Below, in pieces: positions 57,910 through 60,000 of a stretch of DNA of 60,000 nt. This stretch comes from Cryptomeria japonica (Eukaryota; Streptophyta; Pinopsida; Cupressales; Cupressaceae). The position numbers and the translations under genes are program-made. The DNA is taken from contig NC_081413.1 of NCBI RefSeq assembly GCF_030272615.1, positions 22,510,501 to 22,570,500 of the forward strand, in the 5' to 3' direction. The notes under the pieces are model-generated. The model saw only the letters and a program-made list of their open reading frames with translations. It was not told the origin of the DNA and searched no databases. Positions within the stretch are counted from its first letter, which is position 1; each line of letters starts with the position of its first letter.

Positions 57910-59386
57910 TGACAACAGCGGGGTGAATCATATAAACTCACTATGCAGTATATTTATTAGATTCAACCTCGGTAGTCATTATCTGATATGCAACTATGAC
58001 TGTAAATCATTCAAACTCATAAATAGATACACTTAAGACATCATAACATGTTTAACACTAGATTTAACGTGGAAACCCAAATAGGGAAAAAACCACTATG
58101 GGATTTCGGACCCACTAAGAAATATACCCTTCTAGAGTATGCTCGGTTAAAAGCCAATCCTGTTACAGATTACATAACACATTGCTAGATGTGACCCGGT
58201 TAAGGGATTGCCCTCAGACTTGCTAGAGTCTTGCACTTTGTTAGAAGTGACCTTGTCAAAGGATTTCAAACACTCACTCAGAATGTTACCTTGCTAGAGG
58301 ATTTACAAATAAGATTGTTAGGTCCACTCGATTAAGAGATTTCCTGTCACTTGTAAAATAAATAACAGTATAAAATATATCTGCAACTTTACATCTGAAA
58401 TGCTAAAGCAGATTCTATGTGCTCAAAGTAATCTTGTCTTAAGACTTATCTTGCTTCTTACTAGGCTTCTCAATCTGTTCTTCAATCAGATATTCAATCT
58501 TCTGTGCTTGGTGATGACTGTCGTAGTATCACTGTTCTTCTATTTGTTCGCATGCATTGTTCATTAGCAATTTCTTATTTATGAACAATTTCTAACCGCT
58601 TAATCTCCTTGATCACATTTCCCACGATCAATCATAGCCATCAGATCTTCAAACGTGACTAGGTTCATTGTATTTTTCGATCTGAAATGTTTTATCTTGC
58701 CTTGGGACTTGTATACTTTTCTTGGAACTTGTGCAAGGTTATGACCGCTCAATCTGCATTGTAGATCTATCTCTTGTATTTTCGTTGTCCTAGATTATCA
58801 ACAAACTTCTTTCATGATATACCAATCATCTATACATCTCCAGCTCATCGGCATCTTTAATTTAATAATGTTTTTATCCATCCAATGTATTCTGTTATTA
58901 CTCGGTTGTTACTCAGTAAATGCTGAACCTTTACTCAGTAGATATTCTGCCTTCTTTAACCGATAGCGATAACGTTAGGGTTTACCGACTAGCATCTTGC
59001 TCGGTTAACATAAAACAAGTTCAATCTTTTCTATAGCTTGAAATATTTTCTCCTTCTTGTTCAGTCTTTGAATACTCATATATAGGATATCAAAACAATC
59101 AAAACAACAAGATCTCATCATTGTCTAACTCGGTAATAGTTGGCCATTGAAAAACTTAATACTCCCCTTCATTTTCATTCTTTCTGTGTCACTTACCGAT
59201 ATCTATATACTTATCAAAACATACTTATTAAGATATGGCAACATCATATTGAATTGGAAAAGCAATTTCTTGACATCATTGACAAAATAATATTATTAAG
59301 ATAGTAATCATCCTTTATCAATTATCTCATCAATCTCCAACAATCTTACTAGAATGCTGACACACTCTCTTTGTGAAATGGTAACA
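57910..59386 (-). repeat. 3' LTR of element F (lower boundary approximate)
   Basis: The upper edge is firm: minus strand TGTTACCATTTCACAAAG starting at 59386, next to the polypurine tract. The lower end is inferred from TGACAACAGCGGGGTGAATC at 57910, matching the C-rich LTR end box. The LTR has TTAACGTGGAAACCC / GGAAAAAACCACTATGG (about 58068-58100) and CCCGGTTAAGGGATT-type units (58140-58340). Confidence 0.65.
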
Positions 59387-59560
59387 ATCTCCCCCTTTGG
59401 CATTGATGGCAAAACCAACTATTAATGGCAATACCAACTTGATTTGATTTTAAATAGATTTAGATTCAGATTGCTGTTAATCTTCTTGAGCTCTCCCCTA
59501 GTCATTTGTCTTCTCCTATCCATCTTTACTAATTAGTCTTCTCCCCCTTTGACAACAATG
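59387..59560 (-). other. Polypurine tracts of element F
   Basis: Terminal CCAAAGGGGGAGAT (59387-59400) preceded by GCCATCAATG, then a second TCAAAGGGGGAGAAG (about 59532-59546) preceded by GGCATTGTTG. Confidence 0.75.
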
Positions 59561-59794
59561 CCAAAAAGAAAAACTAATTCATGATTCCTTCTGCTGTGAA
59601 GTAATTTTCATGTAGTGAAAACATAGACAAATGTATCATCACATTTTTGGTTAGAGCAGCTTGTCTTCAATCACTAATTTGTGCACAACTTTAGGCAACC
59701 TCCTAAAGTGTGTAAAGTAGCACCAACTCATAAGTAGTTGTCCTATAGAGTCATAGAATTGATGCTTTCACCAAATTCTGTCATTGAGTACTAG

Positions 59795-60000
59795 ATAGGG
59801 GTAGAACCCCTAACTTACTTCTGAGATACTCAAAAGTGTCCCTTGGTAGTGGTTTTGTGAATATGTCTGCTATTTGTTCCTTTGAACTGATATATTCCAG
59901 CACAACTTTCTTCTCTTAAACTTCTTCTCTGAGATAATGATACTTTATAGAGATATGCTTTGTCTTAGAATGCATTACCGGATTCTTTGAAATGTTAATG
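59795..60000 (-). pseudogene. RNase H C-terminus of element F (partial)
   Basis: The minus strand reads NISKNPVMHSKTKHISIKYH, then VVLEYISSKEQIADIFTKPL and TFEYLRSKLGVLPL, the conserved end of copia pol. A stop follows REEV near 59920. The rest lies outside the window. Confidence 0.8.

Larger units (their letters stand above)
57910..60000 (-). mobile_element. Element F: 3' part of another Ty1/copia element
   Basis: The minus strand shows the end of RNase H, polypurine tracts and a 3' LTR; the rest lies beyond the window. LTR and tracts are built like those of C and E but differ in sequence. Confidence 0.8.

Overview
The window is a plant nuclear sequence built almost entirely of LTR retrotransposons of different ages, many inserted into one another. 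It is AT-rich, and I recognise no intact host gene, rRNA, tRNA or CRISPR. Decayed Tat-like Ty3/gypsy and SIRE-like Ty1/copia elements and the near absence of gene space suggest a very large, TE-saturated seed-plant genome. A conifer is my best guess, but that is inference.

Layout. (H) 1-10873, minus: Tat-like Ty3/gypsy element with 5' LTR, PBS, gag, protease, G-patch, RT, two RNase H domains and integrase; its 3' end lies outside the window. It sits in the gag of (I) 10874-14522, minus, an older gypsy remnant. (D) 15015 to about 33425, plus: a large element with no recognisable pol, encoding a coiled-coil/zinc-knuckle ORF1 and an unrecognised ORF2. It is split by (C) 16775-28828, plus, a Ty1/copia element flanked by CTTAG. 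The 3' LTR of C is in turn split by (A) 22988-27506, a deleted relative of D. (B) 35150-42667, plus, flanked by CTTCT, is the most complete member of the D/A/B family; its ORF2 is interrupted by a solo LTR (39020-39716, flanked by GTTAC). 42673-45159 holds degenerate exon-like fragments and one short LTR with a primer-binding site (K). (G) 45165-47245, minus, flanked by TCACA, is a compact 2.1-kb LTR element encoding one coiled-coil/G-patch/zinc-knuckle protein. 47251-50169 shows nothing convincing. (E) 50175-57663, minus, flanked by GATGG, is a full-length Ty1/copia element related to C. (F), from about 57910 to beyond the window end, minus, is a third copia element.

How they fit together. 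C, E and F encode copia proteins (all broken by stops). A, B and D encode none, yet share with the copia elements the same initiator-Met-type primer site, a repeated AAAGGGGGAG polypurine module before the 3' LTR, a GTGGTTTTTCC box and a C-rich box near the LTR end. The simplest reading is that A/B/D are non-autonomous and were mobilised in trans by copia machinery. The candidates for a little-described system are the two-ORF family A/B/D and the G-patch element G.
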